Shown: positions 34,050 to 45,459 of the stretch, piece by piece
Layout: every line of letters starts with the position of its first letter
Position numbering within the stretch: position 1 is the first letter of the stretch
NCBI GenBank assembly: GCA_951640165.1
Contig: OX621242.1
Location: 38,583,501 to 38,647,500, forward strand
Origin: Pseudoips prasinana
Lineage: Eukaryota > Arthropoda > Insecta > Lepidoptera > Nolidae
Reading direction: 5' to 3'
Length of the DNA: 64,000 nt
Notes under the pieces: model-generated
Told to the model about the DNA's origin: nothing
What the model saw: the letters and a program-made list of their open reading frames with translations, nothing else
Databases searched by the model: none
Position numbers and translations under genes: made by a program

Positions 34050-34290
34050 CAATCCGTAAGTAAGTACAATCGGCGAGGTTAAGCACCTAGGCGGGGTCAG
34101 TCACGGATGGGTGACTGCCCAAGTACTTTAGTTTCTCAGCGTCACCGTGCTTCTGAGGGCACGTTAATCAGTCGGGCTCAGCTAGATGGGTGAGTACCTA
34201 CGGTCGCCAGTGCTCTCAGGGAAATAGGAAAGGTCGTAATGCAATATGTTGCAAGCCTCACAGGCTACGGTTACCATTTACCATAAGGAA
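34050..34290 (+). repeat. S4 SINE with the clearest 5S-like head
   Basis: CGGCGAGGTTAAGCACCTAG, GGGGTCAGTCACGGATGGGT and GACTGCC reproduce the 5S A-box, intermediate element and C-box in order. A second partial GATGGGTGAGTACC lies downstream. 34291-34984 shows nothing recognisable. Confidence 0.65.
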
Positions 34291-34984
34291 GACCGTATCT
34301 TGATATGGGAAATTAAATTTAAGTGAACTGTGTATATATTACTTGCCTTAGTTTTCAAAGATTCATAAACATAGTAACTTCTTTCCAGCATTACTTTAGT
34401 ATCATAATCCAATCCTTGTCCACCCAAAGTCTGAAAGTAATCGCTACAAAGCGATAAGATAATCTATTGTGTTTTCTAGCGCAATACATATCTATGTATC
34501 TATCTAATAACGGCCATATCAACACGACCAAAGAGAGTTAAGGTGAATGTCCAAACGCATTTTGGGTTCCAAGTCATGGAAGTGTAACACTATAAGAGAT
34601 TTCATTAAAATCCCAATAGCCTGACATAGCATTTGAAACTAGGGCCTCTTAATCTTCCACTAAACAGCTATTTAGCTCATTATACCTACTTAAACTTAAA
34701 TGGGTGCTTATAGAAACAATACTCTTAAAATTAGTTAATATAAATTGGTTCAAAATTGTACAAACACCAGCTCTACGTAAAACCGTGCCGCTCTACTGTT
34801 TCCACAAAATGTTATCTATTTTGTATACACTATAAATTTGGACACTATTCTAAACTGCAACGCTACCCAAACACATTTACATTCAACAGCACTTACGTGT
34901 CTTAGAAACCTTAAATCTATTGCAAACAAAGACAATTATTTAAGTTTAAATCGCTGACTGAGTATACATAGATACATAACGCGG

Positions 34985-35470
34985 GTATTCTGCGCTACAT
35001 AGCGACGTGACCTACTTTCGCCGTCGCCGCCCGACCAATACCTGCCGCGGTACCTCCGCTCACCTGACAGGTAAGCTTAACTGCTGTCCTATTGGGGAAT
35101 CCGCAGCCAACAGCAGAATAGCACACCTGTTTAGTACTGCAGGTGCGCACAGGTGCGATACGAACGCCTCCGCACAACCCCGCCCCTTTTTATCGAGCTG
35201 CGCAGGTAAGATGCGCGCTGATTGGTCGACAAAGGTACGAACAGGTGTACCTGGTAGTACAGGTGACGTATTCGAAATTCGAATTTTCCATTCAGTTCTG
35301 TGGAAGTTACCGGTGTGGTGTGACGTTTTTTGTGAGTTTTTGTTGATGTGGGAAATGAAAAATTGTGCGCATGTGTTGGTACGATTGATGTTTCCTTGAG
35401 GTGTGCTAAATTTAGTACTTAGGTGGGCGCGGCGCGTCCTTCAAGAAGGTCAGGACGGGGTCACGGTACG
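34985..35470 (+). promoter_or_regulatory. CpG-rich promoter-like block with CCAAT, GC and E-boxes
   Basis: Visibly richer in G+C and CpG than its surroundings. It contains three CCAAT boxes (35035-35039 forward; ATTGG at 35091 and 35221), a GC box CCCCGCCCC (35178-35186), CAGGTG/CACCTG E-boxes at 35061, 35124, 35140, 35150, 35242 and 35260, and CAGGTAAG at 35068 and 35203. No repeat family seen here matches it. Open frames across it (35007-35399 +, 34995-35177 -) look incidental. It resembles the promoter and first exon of a host gene whose remaining exons would lie elsewhere, probably outside the window. Confidence 0.5.
35292..35325 (+). promoter_or_regulatory. Inr (TCAGTT) with a near-consensus DPE
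   Basis: Inr TTCAGTT puts +1 at A 35294. The DPE window +28 to +32 is TGACG, matching RGWYV at four of five positions at exactly the right spacing. This is the TATA-less arthropod core promoter layout. A GTGAGT donor-like site follows at 35332. Confidence 0.4.
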
Positions 35471-36604
35471 TACGAAATGTTATTAGTACCTTACTACATG
35501 AATAGTTTGTTTGATCTAGTGTACACTTCCAGTATATTAACTCGTAATGGGTTAAGTGTTCTATTAAAAATATACTCTGACAGTTACTTCAGTGTAACAC
35601 AAATATTTTATACATAAGTAGTCACTAAATAACAGTTATTGACATTAGTATATATGGATTTTGATGTACCTTATAGATACAGTATACTATATCTATTTGT
35701 AATTATGAATAAAACAGTAAAATTAAATACTATTATAGAATTTCAGGTAAGTTTTGTATAAGAAATAAATGAAAATGGATAACTACTTTGAAAAATATAT
35801 TTGTTATTACGTAATGTGTACTTAAGTATACTCCTACGTAACTCTGCCATGATAGAGTAGGTATGTATAAAAAGCTAAGTTAGCAATTGATGATAAAAAA
35901 ATTGTTGATATCAGTTTCTTTATTGCTTACAATTCGCGAGAAATTGTTATCAATATCTAATAATAATAAATAATAAATTCATTTTTTCATGCATTAAAAC
36001 CCATTACTATAATAATAATTTTACCTACTAAAATAAAAATTATTCTTAAATTAAAATCTTGATAGATTGATATTTGCTCCCTGAAAACCGTCTCTATAAG
36101 AATTATCGAGAATAATTTCCAGAACACGATGAGATGTAAAAGCAAATACTGAGTCAGTAATATTTCATAATTAATTCTGATTCTTTAAACTACCTATACC
36201 TTCGTAATTTATTCTAGACCTCCCTAAAAGCCATTCAACCCTTCACAACCCACAAGACGTGTTTTTAAACGAAAAAAGCTACCTACCATTTGCCACCATC
36301 CTCAGTTTTAATGATCGTAGAATAGCGCAGGTCCTAGGTAAGTTATAAGGGGGTCTGTGGGGGGTAGGTGTACTAGAATAGGAGTGGGTAGAGGTAAAAG
36401 CCACTTTAATTATGAAAGAAGATTGAGCTGTAGGTAATATGGGGGGGAGGGGGGTAATTGTAGTAGGTACCTAGTAAAGTTCTGGAGCGTATGCTTTAGT
36501 GTGGTTTAGTTTTATGCTTTGTTCAATTTACGTTGGATGCCGTTGGGATATGTTTGAATAATATTATGAAGAGCAGTAGTAAAGATTAATGTTTACTACT
36601 AAAC
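35471..36604. other. No gene recognised
   Basis: AT-rich. A possible antisense LINE tail starts at about 35960 (AATAATAATAAATAATAAAT then TCATTTTTTCATGC). G-rich runs near 36350-36455. Confidence 0.5.
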
Positions 36605-36815
36605 TGTTGTCTCTACTAAAAGATATCTCACCGGACCGTAAGAGATCAGCGAGATTAAGCAACTAGGGCTGCGGTCAGTCTATAGATGGGTTACCACCAA
36701 AATGGTTAACTGACGGTCCCGAATGTAGTCATTAGACAACAGTCGTTAAGCCATGTCAGGGACTTACTGGGCGGCTTGAACAACTCTGACTTCAGAGTAA
36801 CCACTGCCCATACGA
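36605..36815 (+). repeat. S4 SINE, near full length
   Basis: GATCAGCGAGATTAAGCAAC, GCGGTCAGTCTATAGATGGG, CGTTAAGCCATGTCAGGGAC and GGGCGGCTTGAACAACTCTG. Confidence 0.7.
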
Positions 36816-36829
36816 TAAGAGTATCTACC

Positions 36830-37015
36830 TCAGTACGTGCAACTGTGATTATATCAGTTGGCCATGTTTGTAGAAACAAAGCCGATATAGATTGGACCTA
36901 CAGTCTCCTTAAGAATGTTAGTCGGTAATTTGAATTGCCTAAGTGTTTCGTTCGTAGCTTAACGCCAGAGTGCCTACCTACACAGTGAAGGTTTGGTCCG
37001 CAACGAAAGATAAGT
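36830..37015 (+). repeat. Unclassified repeat shared with 26395
   Basis: See the matching block at 26395; it directly follows an S4 copy here. Confidence 0.5.
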
Positions 37016-37044
37016 ATCATGATCTTTTCAGTTTTGAACTTTTA

Positions 37045-37290
37045 CATATGCCCTGTTGTTCTAGCGGTTTGTGATCCTAATTGCTTAGCCAGCCATTGTT
37101 GGTTCGATTCCCAGTCAAGGCAAATCCTTATGTAATATTGTTCTGTATCTGCGTGTAGGTTATTTAGAATATAAACGTATTTAGAAATATATACCTATAT
37201 AAATATGTTTATCAGTTGTCTGGTTGTAATAGTACAGGTTCTGCCTAGTTTGGGATCAGATGGAAGTGTGTTACTTGTCCCAGGATATTA
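37045..37290 (+). repeat. S2 SINE, near full length
   Basis: A-box-like GTTCTAGCGGTTTG, B-box TTGGTTCGATTCCC, body TTTGGGATCAGATGG and CTTGTCCCAGGATATTA. Confidence 0.7.
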
Positions 37291-38329
37291 ACTTTTTTAT
37301 TTTGTGGTCTTTAACCCCTTATACCTTAGTTACCACGTCGAATCTCTAACTTAGTAGGTACAGATAACTTACTTAAGTTTACTCTGTGCGTCTATAAAAC
37401 CACAAAGTTGTGTATAATAAACTTCTCGCTTTCTTACAATTTAATATAAAGTCCATAAAACTGAAGTGTAGGTAGATCTAATACATGTCTGTCTCACAAC
37501 AGATTGTTCGACGAAATTTAAATTATAGTCTGTATTGCGCTCACTGCGGGATGCCATTTTTGAAGTAAAACTTATTTACGCAATTTAAGCGGATGTATGC
37601 GTGATGAGATCGTAACGAAAAGTGTGATCGGGCGAAGCGAACGGAAGTAGAGGGACATATAAGTTAGTGAAGCTAGAAAGAGAGAAAAAGACGTTTCGTA
37701 TTTATTTTATTTATTTATTTAAGAATTATCAAACATTACAGACACTTAAGAAAGACAAAGGACACATGTATATAGAATAGGTAATAGTGTTGTAACAATT
37801 ATAGACAACCACAGCATTCAAAGTCACACGGTTAGTAGAGTTAGTAGTACGGTTCACATTTTGAGTTAAGATACATTTATATTTGTCATGGTTAGTTGTT
37901 GTTAGTAGTTATATTTACAAATTAAAATAAGCTAAGTAAAACAGATTAAGGAAAACATAGATACATACATATTTTCGGGAAATTGGCAATGTCGGAATTT
38001 TAGACTTACACTAAGTAGGTCAGAGTTTGAATACAAAAGTACCGTCGAAATAGAAATAAAAAATAAAAACAGAATTAAAGTGTTCAGTGAATAAAAAAAA
38101 TACAAATAAAATAAAACATTACGTATTAATTTTTTTTTTGCGGGTAGTTCAACAGTCTACACCTAAATAACTAAGCTCTATAATTATTTGGTAAATAAAA
38201 TAGAAATTGTATTTATTATATGGTTTTTAATGGAAAAGTTGTTATAAGTTAATACAGTGCACCTACCGGATAAGGTGTATACATCAATTAAATATTAGTT
38301 TAACACTTCTTTGAATTTATTTATCTCAC
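37291..38329. other. No gene; one shared repeat
   Basis: 37618-37695 (GTGATCGGGCGAAGCGAACG, AGAGAGAAAAAGACGTTTCG) is related to 51756-51850. From about 37700 a TTTATTTATTTATTTAAG stretch looks like an antisense LINE tail. The 5' end of the LINE below lies somewhere in 38000-38340. Confidence 0.45.
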
Positions 38330-38345
38330 TGTTTTACACACCACT

Positions 38346-39083
38346 ATGGAGAATATCAAGGGTTCTCTTGAGGAAATGAAGGATATGTTCAGCACAAAGA
38401 TGTCAGAATTTGCAGCAAAACTTGAAAAATCCCAGACTCCTACACCCACTGGCCTCGCAGCTGAATTTGCAGCTTTCCAAGTACTTGTGTTTGAATTGCT
38501 CAAGAACATTCAGCTTCAGTTTGAGAACTTGCAAACTTATGCACGTGCCATAGATCGTCTTGAAATGCAAGGCAGGCGAAAGATCCTGCTACTCCATGGG
38601 GTACCTGAAGACAAGACGGAAAATACAGCTCAATTGGTTACGGAAATTGTCTTAGATCGCTTGAAATTGAATGAGTTTTCTTCAGTCAACATAAAGAGAT
38701 CCCATAGGCTGGGAAAAAATAGTAACCCCGAACGACCACGACCTATTCTCTTCAAGCTGGATAATGTTATGGTCCGTGACAAGATTTGGTTTTCGAAGTC
38801 GAAATTGAAGGGCTCCGGTATAACTTTGTCAGAGTTTCTGACTAAAGCCCGACACGACACTTTCATGGCCGCACGGACCAGCTTCGGGGTTGATTGCTCC
38901 TACACGAAGGGAGGCTCGGTGTATGTCATTGGCCAGAATAATACTCGACATAAAGTTCAGTTCATCGCCGACTTAGCCAAAATACGGCATCAAGAACCAG
39001 TAGAGGCCAAGGCTGTCGCTCCATCAGCATCATCAAAGACATCAACAAAACCGAGTAGGCGTGCAGCTGCCACCAAGAAGTAG
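38346..39083 (+). CDS. LINE ORF1 protein (RNA-binding, L1 ORF1p-like)
   Basis: Complete 245-residue frame. Residues 1-75 look like a coiled coil (MENIKGSLEEMKDMF ... NLQTYARAIDRLEMQ). About 77-145 resembles the RRM-like module of L1-type ORF1 proteins (RRKILLLHGVPED, then SHRLGK and RPRPILFKLDN). About 150-210 would be the C-terminal nucleic-acid-binding domain, followed by a serine/lysine-rich basic tail (KTSTKPSRRAAATKK). Such proteins form trimers, coat the element RNA and act as nucleic acid chaperones. No CCHC zinc knuckle, unlike many Jockey ORF1s. No internal stop or shift, so the copy may be young. Confidence 0.8.
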   Translation: MENIKGSLEEMKDMFSTKMSEFAAKLEKSQTPTPTGLAAEFAAFQVLVFELLKNIQLQFENLQTYARAIDRLEMQGRRKILLLHGVPEDKTENTAQLVTEIVLDRLKLNEFSSVNIKRSHRLGKNSNPERPRPILFKLDNVMVRDKIWFSKSKLKGSGITLSEFLTKARHDTFMAARTSFGVDCSYTKGGSVYVIGQNNTRHKVQFIADLAKIRHQEPVEAKAVAPSASSKTSTKPSRRAAATKK

Positions 39084-39690
39084 CTGATGGACATAATATC
39101 AGCGGGAGGCAGGTATTGAGAGTAGAACTCGGCTGGATGCACATTTTAGTAGGTATTAGAATATTTAATGCGATATTTAATGACGGTGGTATAATGTTTC
39201 GTTAAAATAACACTCAAGTGTCATAATTGTCACCACAGACAAATCATTTATTGTTTTTTTTTTTTTTTTTTACTTGTTTCTTTTTTTTCCGCTATTGTTT
39301 CTTTGCTCTTTGGTGCGTTCCAGTCTGAGTCCGATATTCTAGTATCCATATTTACCAGGGTGAATAGCTACTACATCGAATTTATCCAATAATGTTTATC
39401 TGTGTCTAATGTTAGCACAAATTTTGTTCGTAAATTATTTCTACCCGTTTGACTATATTATTTTGTAATATAATTTTACTCTCAATGCGATCGCAGTACC
39501 TTTATTTATTTTTATTATTTAAACTTTTTTTTTTCCCAGTGTTAATATTTCACTTAATTGTAAACACTCAACCGGTGGGTGGACTAGTAGGAGCTAGTTT
39601 ACCTTTTTGTGTGTGAATTTATTTATATCTTATATACTTAGATATATTTTATATATTATATTATCTATTTATATTTCTATACCGTATTTT

Positions 39691-41154
39691 ATGTCTAATA
39701 CAGATACTATTAGTGACTATGAAGACTGCCTGTCTTCGGCGAGTGATGATCTTAGTTTTTGTAGCATCCCTTCCTTATCAGAAACCCTTGAATCTCAATT
39801 TTCTGGTGTCTCACGGAACTTTAATGTGGTTCACATCAACGCTCAGAGTATTCCGGCTCATTTCCCTGATATGCTGGCTTCCTTTGACTGTAAGAACATT
39901 CACGCAATACTTATATCCGAATCATGGCTTAAACCCATTTTGCCCTCTGCTTCATACTACATTCCCGGATTTAAACTAATCCGAAATGATCGCACGGGTG
40001 TTGTTGGTGGCGGTGTTGCCATATACCTACGTATTAATATCCCTTATTCAATTGTTAATATGTCAGCACAACCACCGCCCTCAAGTGCTGGTGAACATTT
40101 ATTTATTGAAGTAGAGCTACATCACTCTAAACTCCTTCTAGGCGTCTATTATTGTCCTTCGCTACGCATTGATTTCTTTTCCTCTCTGGAAAGTCTCCTA
40201 GAAAATTTGGTGCCTTCTTACAGTCACACGATAGTTATGGGCGACTTCAACACATGCTTACTCAAAAAAGACTCTCGGGCTTCGAGACTACAATATCTTG
40301 TCGAATCCAATAATCTCACTATCCTACCATTAAACGCCACACATAACTTTCCTCATTCCACTCCTTCCCTCCTAGATCTTATTTTCGTTTCGTCTAAGCA
40401 ACACGTCGCTAAGCATGGTCAGTGCTCAGCGGACGCCTTCTCGTATCATGACTTAATTTTCCTTTCCTACAAAATTCGACCATGCAAGGCTAAACCAAAA
40501 ATCCTTATGCAACGCAATTTTGGTGGAATGGATCTCTCAAAACTGTGTGAAGATGCCAGAAACATTAACTGGGATACCGTAGTCAACTGTGAATCTATGG
40601 ATGGAAAACTTTTGCAGTTCAACACCAATCTAGTTAACCTTTACGACGTACATGCTCCTGTTCGCGCCGTTAAAATGAAACACTTGCCATCACCGTGGTT
40701 GACTGATGACATAAAAGCCCTCATTAATAAAAAATCATTGGCCAAGTCCAAGTTTAAAATTCGACCTAATGACGCCAACAGATCCAAATACACGAGTATT
40801 AGAAATCATTGCAATAAGGTGTGTAGGAATGCACAGCGCCAGCATATTCACAAATCCGTAGAAAACGGTGATCCAACTAAAGTATGGAAGTTTCTACAAT
40901 CAATGGGGGTCGGTAGACAACGCCAAAACTCTGTCCCTAAAGATATTGACGTCGATTCACTTAACCAACATTTTTCATCTTCGTCTAACTTCGATAGGAC
41001 AATTAAAGCCAACACACTCCAATTTCTTTCATCTCTACCTCGACCCGCTAATCCTCAATTTGTTTTTAGTCAGTTTGCTGCTTGTGATGTCAGGAAGAGT
41101 GTACTATCGATAACTTCAACGCCGTTGGATGTGACTGTATCAGCCGTAATATGA
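39691..41154 (+). pseudogene. LINE ORF2, N-terminal part with endonuclease domain
   Basis: Start chosen at 39691 (MSNTDTISDYEDC) because the 28 codons upstream to 39607 are a hydrophobic AT-rich run. An apurinic-like endonuclease occupies roughly residues 45-262, with its signature residues visible: N50 (HINAQS), E78 (ISESW), Y153 (GVYYCP), D185 and N187 (MGDFN), D229 (SLLDLIF) and H253 (SYHDL). It nicks target DNA to prime reverse transcription. After about residue 470 the frame leaves the homologous path: the expected continuation (NAVGCDCISRNMILP) is in the +1 frame, and this frame stops at 41152-41154. One missing base in the TTCAACGCC stretch near 41115-41122 explains it. Confidence 0.8.
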
Positions 41155-42620
41155 TCCTTCCTATCCTTGACGAGATTCTCCCTATCCTATGCCATATTCT
41201 GAACCATTCCATATCCACCGGCAGTTTTCCATCAGCGTGGAAAGACGCCCAAATAACTCCTCTTCCAAAAAAACCTAACCCGTCATCCTTCTCTGAATAT
41301 CGACCCATCTCCATACTTCCCTTCCTATCCAAAGTACTAGAACGATTGATTCATAACCAACTAAATTCATTCCTTTGCTCGAATAACCTTCTTAACCCGT
41401 TCCAATCCGGATTTCGTCCTGGTCATAGCACCGTCACCGCTTTAGTCAATATTACGGAGGATATCAGGTTGAATATGGAATGTGGAAAGTTGACCGTATT
41501 GACATTGCTAGATTTTAGCAATGCTTTCAATGCGGTTGATTTTGACGTTCTTCTGGGCATACTACACTCACTTAACATATCTCCGACGGCAACTGACTGG
41601 TTTCGCAGTTACCTGTGTGGCCGTCGGCAACGTATTTGCATAGATGACTCCGTGTCTTCTTGGTGCAATACTAGCGCTGGCGTTCCTCAGGGTGGCGTTT
41701 TATCTCCATTACTCTTTTCTATATTTATTAATTCTATTTCTTCTAATCTAGTTTCCTCCTACCACCTTTATGCAGATGATTTACAAATTTATACGCAAGC
41801 CCCATTAGATTCCCTACCGAATGCTATATCTATTATTAATAAAGATCTAGAGCAAATATCCGAATGGAGTGAAAACTATGGTCTTACCGTCAATCCTTCC
41901 AAGACTCAGGTCATAGTTATTGGTAGTCAGCACAAAATTAATAGCATTGACTGGTTGCAACTCCCAAAGGTAATATTTAACCATACTGTCATTCCATATA
42001 GTGACTCAGTTCGAAATTTAGGCATATATTTTGATAGTACTCTCTCCTGGAGTGTACAATTACAGGAGACTAGTCGCAGACTATTCGCGACTGCGGGTGC
42101 GCTCCGTAGATTACGAAATTTCCTTCCAACCTCCACCAAAATTGCGCTTGCACAGTCTCTCCTACTCCCAGTCCTTGACTACGCAGATGCCAGCTATCTA
42201 AATCTCACGGAGGACAAGCTTGACAAACTTGAGCGTCTTCAAAACTTCTGCATACGATTCATATTTGGTCTTCGAAAATATGATCATGTATCCGAATTTC
42301 GCAAAAAACTCAAGTGGCTTCCCATAAGACTCCGCCGAAATACTCATATTCTATCAATACTTTACAATATTTTGTTCAATCCCACGAGTCCCCACTACCT
42401 TAAGGAACGATTTGAATTCCAACGTGATTCACATTTGAGGTCCTTGAGATCATCAGAAAATTTGAAGCTGACAATGCCGGTGCACTATACGGATTTTCTA
42501 GATAAGTCTTTCACAGTAAAAGCAATTCGACTGTGGAATGCACTACCAGTGCCAATACGACGTGCTAGAAATATAACATCGTTCAAAAATATGGTTAAAA
42601 ACCACTATTTATCTTGTTAA
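41151..42620 (+). pseudogene. LINE ORF2, reverse transcriptase part
   Basis: 489 codons in the frame that continues ORF2; the ATG at 41151 is internal to the ancestral protein. Reverse transcriptase motifs in order (numbering from 41151): EYRPISILPFLSKVLER (49-65), FQSGFRPGHST (84-94), motif A LLDFSNAFNAVD with D121, motif B AGVPQGGVLSPLLF (176-189), motif C YADD (207-210), then VNPSKTQV and RNLGIYFD. The C-terminal region (LERLQNFCIRFIFGLRKYD, VKAIRLWNALP) is typical of CR1/Jockey elements. All catalytic aspartates are intact, so the copy is inactivated only by the upstream shift. Confidence 0.85.
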
Positions 42621-42879
42621 TAATAAGAACAGTAATTAGACGAATCCAATTTACAATTTATTTAATTTGTTTTTTTTTATTATTTATTTGTTAATATATA
42701 AAATGTATTATGAAATATTTATTAGTTTATTATACTTGTTTATGTATGAATATGAATGTATGTAAGTAAATTCATCTATGTAGTATATATATTACTAGGT
42801 TAGAACACACTCTGTAGAACTGACGACGGTACACTCACAGCTGCCTGTCATTTCCAATTTTTACCAGTCCATCCTTCGG

Positions 42880-42930
42880 TTGTCTGGAAGAAATCGCTAT
42901 TATGCGATAAGACCGCCAATTGTACATATA
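42880..42930 (+). other. LINE 3' UTR stem-loop
   Basis: ATCGC (42893-42897) pairs with GCGAT (42904-42908), followed by AAGACCGCCAATTGTAC. The same layout with different stem bases is at 28816-28830 and 60649-60663, which suggests a structural signal recognised by the element's reverse transcriptase. 43005-43291 shows nothing else. Confidence 0.6.
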
Positions 42931-43291
42931 TATTAAGATTTTTCCTATAAATTTCGTTTTTTTTTATATGGTGTGCAATAAAGTGTATCTATCTATCTAT
43001 CTAATAATCTGGTAGGTATATCCCTCTGGAATTTGTTCGTCATTATTTTTTTATATATCATATTAGTAAAACGAAAGGTGCGAACTCACTTTTTCTTTCT
43101 CCCTAACTCTCAAGTTTTATTTCAGTCGTGTGGTCTAAAGCACACTCGTTTTTTTTTTGTAAGCAACACCCGCACTCGTTAAATAATCTCTGTATCATGG
43201 GCTATCTACTTTACATACATGAAATGCACATAGCACAACCAGGCTCATATCAACCATTTCTGGTAAAGTAACCGAGGTAGACTGGTATAAT

Positions 43292-43535
43292 ATCTAGGGA
43301 CAATGTCACACAAATCATCCTAGCCCCAAACTAAGCAAAGCTTGTACTATGGGTACCAGGCGACGATATACGTACTTATATAGATAGATACATACTTCAA
43401 TACATAGAAAACATCCATGACTCAGAAACAAATATTCGTGCTCATCACACAAATATTTGCACTTACCGGGATTCGAACCCAGGACCACCAGCTTCGTAGG
43501 CAGGAGCACTACCAACCGGTTACGGTGACCGTCAT
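43292..43535 (-). repeat. S1 SINE, full length, antisense
   Basis: Collinear with 52771-53013 at roughly 95 percent by eye. Minus-strand B-box GGGTTCGAATCCCGG; A-box mutated to GTAACCGGTTGGTAG. Confidence 0.85.
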
Positions 43536-43639
43536 GGTAAATCGTCTTCAATGGTATCAGAGTCGTTTTGTTTAACCTATATCTAAATGTTTAGTTATAT
43601 ACCCTCTCGATATAACTCTGTATTCTAGCTACGTGCACA

Positions 43640-43885
43640 CGCTAACGCTGTGTGGTGACGGCGATGAATATCATCACCCCATCTCATCCCGTGGGGGGCG
43701 TAGAAATCGTCTCGAGGGAATACTAGAGAACGGGCAGCAGCGATTTTCTGTGAACTAGGACCACCAAACTGCGATCGCCAACCTTTCTGCCAAGCGTGGC
43801 GATTATAGCATATACCCACATGCTTTGGGGAGACTTTTGTCCAGCAGTGGACGTAATTTAGCTGCCATGATGATTCTAGCTACGG
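43640..43885 (+). repeat. S6 SINE body
   Basis: CTGTGTGGTGACGGCGATGA, ATCTCATCCCGTGGGG, TTTCTGCCAAGCGTGGCGAT, CCAGCAGTGGACGTAA and ATGATGAT. Confidence 0.7.
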
Positions 43886-44040
43886 GAGGGCCCTGTGGTA
43901 GGTTTCCAAACAAACCTCGCTACCTGTAAGTAATACAGGTTTGTTTGAAAACGTACATCAGGCTCTTGTCACAATGTAATGACTCTGTACTGCTGAAAAT
44001 GAGCCTCACCCAAGAATAGGAGGGTATAGAATTAAACAAC

Positions 44041-44400
44041 TAATAATAATAATGAATCCATTTATTATCTCATCACAAATGAGGTTACATAATACATATA
44101 CGTTTATAGTTACGTTTCAACATACAAAGCATGTCTCCAACTAGCCCCAACTTTGTGAGAAACTGGTGCCTGAAATAGGTTTGAATGAAAACCTATACTT
44201 TATAGGTCACCAGGCCCACCACGCGGCAATGCTAGTAAGATGCTTAATAAACCATAACTTATAGATATAAATCTGGAAGCACTTATACAATTCAAAAGCA
44301 GTTATATAATTCTAAAACACTTTATATAATTCTAAAAACAGAAGATAAACATTTAATAGAAGAGTTAGAGAGACGGTATAGAATACAGCTAGATGGTATA
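44041..44400 (-). repeat. Possible antisense LINE 3' end
   Basis: AATAATAATAATGAATCC at its start followed by non-coding sequence; three copies of a short motif (TATATAATTCTAAAA) near 44300-44340. Low certainty. Confidence 0.35.
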
Positions 44401-44404
44401 GGGG

Positions 44405-44525
44405 GGATGGGATACAGAATTAAAGAGAAGCTGCTGCTCGTTCTCTGGTTCGGTATTCCCATGGGACGACTTCTGCCTCCACGGGATGACATCGATGGTG
44501 TATTCGTCACCGCCAGCCAGACAGA
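44405..44525 (-). repeat. S6 SINE head part, antisense
   Basis: GCTGCTGCTCGTTCTCTGG, CCACGGGATGACATCGATGG and TTCGTCACCGCCAGCCAGAC. 44526-44769 holds nothing else. Confidence 0.5.
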
Positions 44526-44769
44526 ATGTCAAGCCAATTACTTGATAATATTAACAGTCTGCTAGGATATATTAAACAATATATTAAATAAACATAGGCA
44601 GAAGCTCTGTCACTAAAGTAGTAACGATAACTCATGTGCAACTACGCCGTAACGTACGCGGACCAACCATAAAAGTATCGGGTTCTAGTTATTAGAGTAC
44701 CACAGTGATAGGCTGAGAGGAAAGCGTTTTATAAAAATACGCAAGTCTATCACAATCAATGCTGTTGTA

Positions 44770-44955
44770 CTCACTGGTCCGCATCTAGGCTCCGTCAGTA
44801 TGTAAATGGGTAATTGCGAAGTGGTTTAATTTTGAAGCGTTTCCGTGTTTTCTTCGTCTGTCGTTCTCCGTTGTCGTCGGCCGTCGTTAAGCCATGTCAA
44901 AGACCTACTGGGCGGCTTGAACAACTCAGTCACTAAGGTTTGTTTTGCCTTAGTG
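44770..44955 (+). repeat. S4 SINE, diverged head
   Basis: GTCAGTATGTAAATGGGTAA, TCGTTAAGCCATGTCAAAGA and GGGCGGCTTGAACAACTCAG. Confidence 0.6.
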
Positions 44956-45459
44956 TCAGAACTCTTATACATATTATACTACATTTTCAAAGGTAATTAA
45001 CTAACCGACCAAGCTTGACCAAGTTGCATCAGCCACGATCACGGACTCTTATTGATAGAATAATAAAAATAATAATGTTTATTGACTCCAATATACATTT
45101 TTACATTTCAGTACAGTGTTTAGAGCCTTATAGGTACTTAATTATTACAAAAGTTGTCGAAAACTGATTCCCAAGCTAGGCTAATTTGCCTGTATTTTGG
45201 GAGGCAGTGTTCAATCGTGTACTTATTTTAAATCACATTTTGGACGTTGTCGCTGAGCTGTATATGTAAAAACATGCGGTAAGTTAATACTATACTATAA
45301 TTACTTGAGAGTAACAAATGTATGTATTTCGAGATAAAAAGAAACAAAATAGATTGCATTTGTGTGAGTGTGTGTGTGTGCTTATTATATGCTTTAGAAG
45401 TATACATAGTAGAAGTAAAACCAGTTCAAAAGACTTTCGTTTTTCAAAATTATACAACG

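Larger units (their letters stand above)
38330..43004 (+). mobile_element. CR1-like non-LTR retrotransposon, nearly full length
   Basis: Two ORFs (ORF1 38346-39083; ORF2 39691-42620, one frameshift), then a 3' UTR with hairpin ATCGC-TATTAT-GCGAT, AAGACCGCC, a GGTGTGCAATAAAG signal and an ATCT tandem tail ending about 43004. Order, tail type and the RT motifs place it in the CR1/Jockey group. The 5' boundary is unresolved and no target duplication was found, as is usual for CR1. A diverged relative is at 28414. Confidence 0.85.

Noticed and set aside
35007..35399. 130-codon open frame across the GC-rich block
   Set aside because: GC-rich sequence lacks stops by composition; arginine- and cysteine-rich product with no domain; promoter motifs explain the block better.
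39607..39690. Upstream 28-codon extension of LINE ORF2
   Set aside because: AT-driven hydrophobic run with no homology; start at 39691 preferred.
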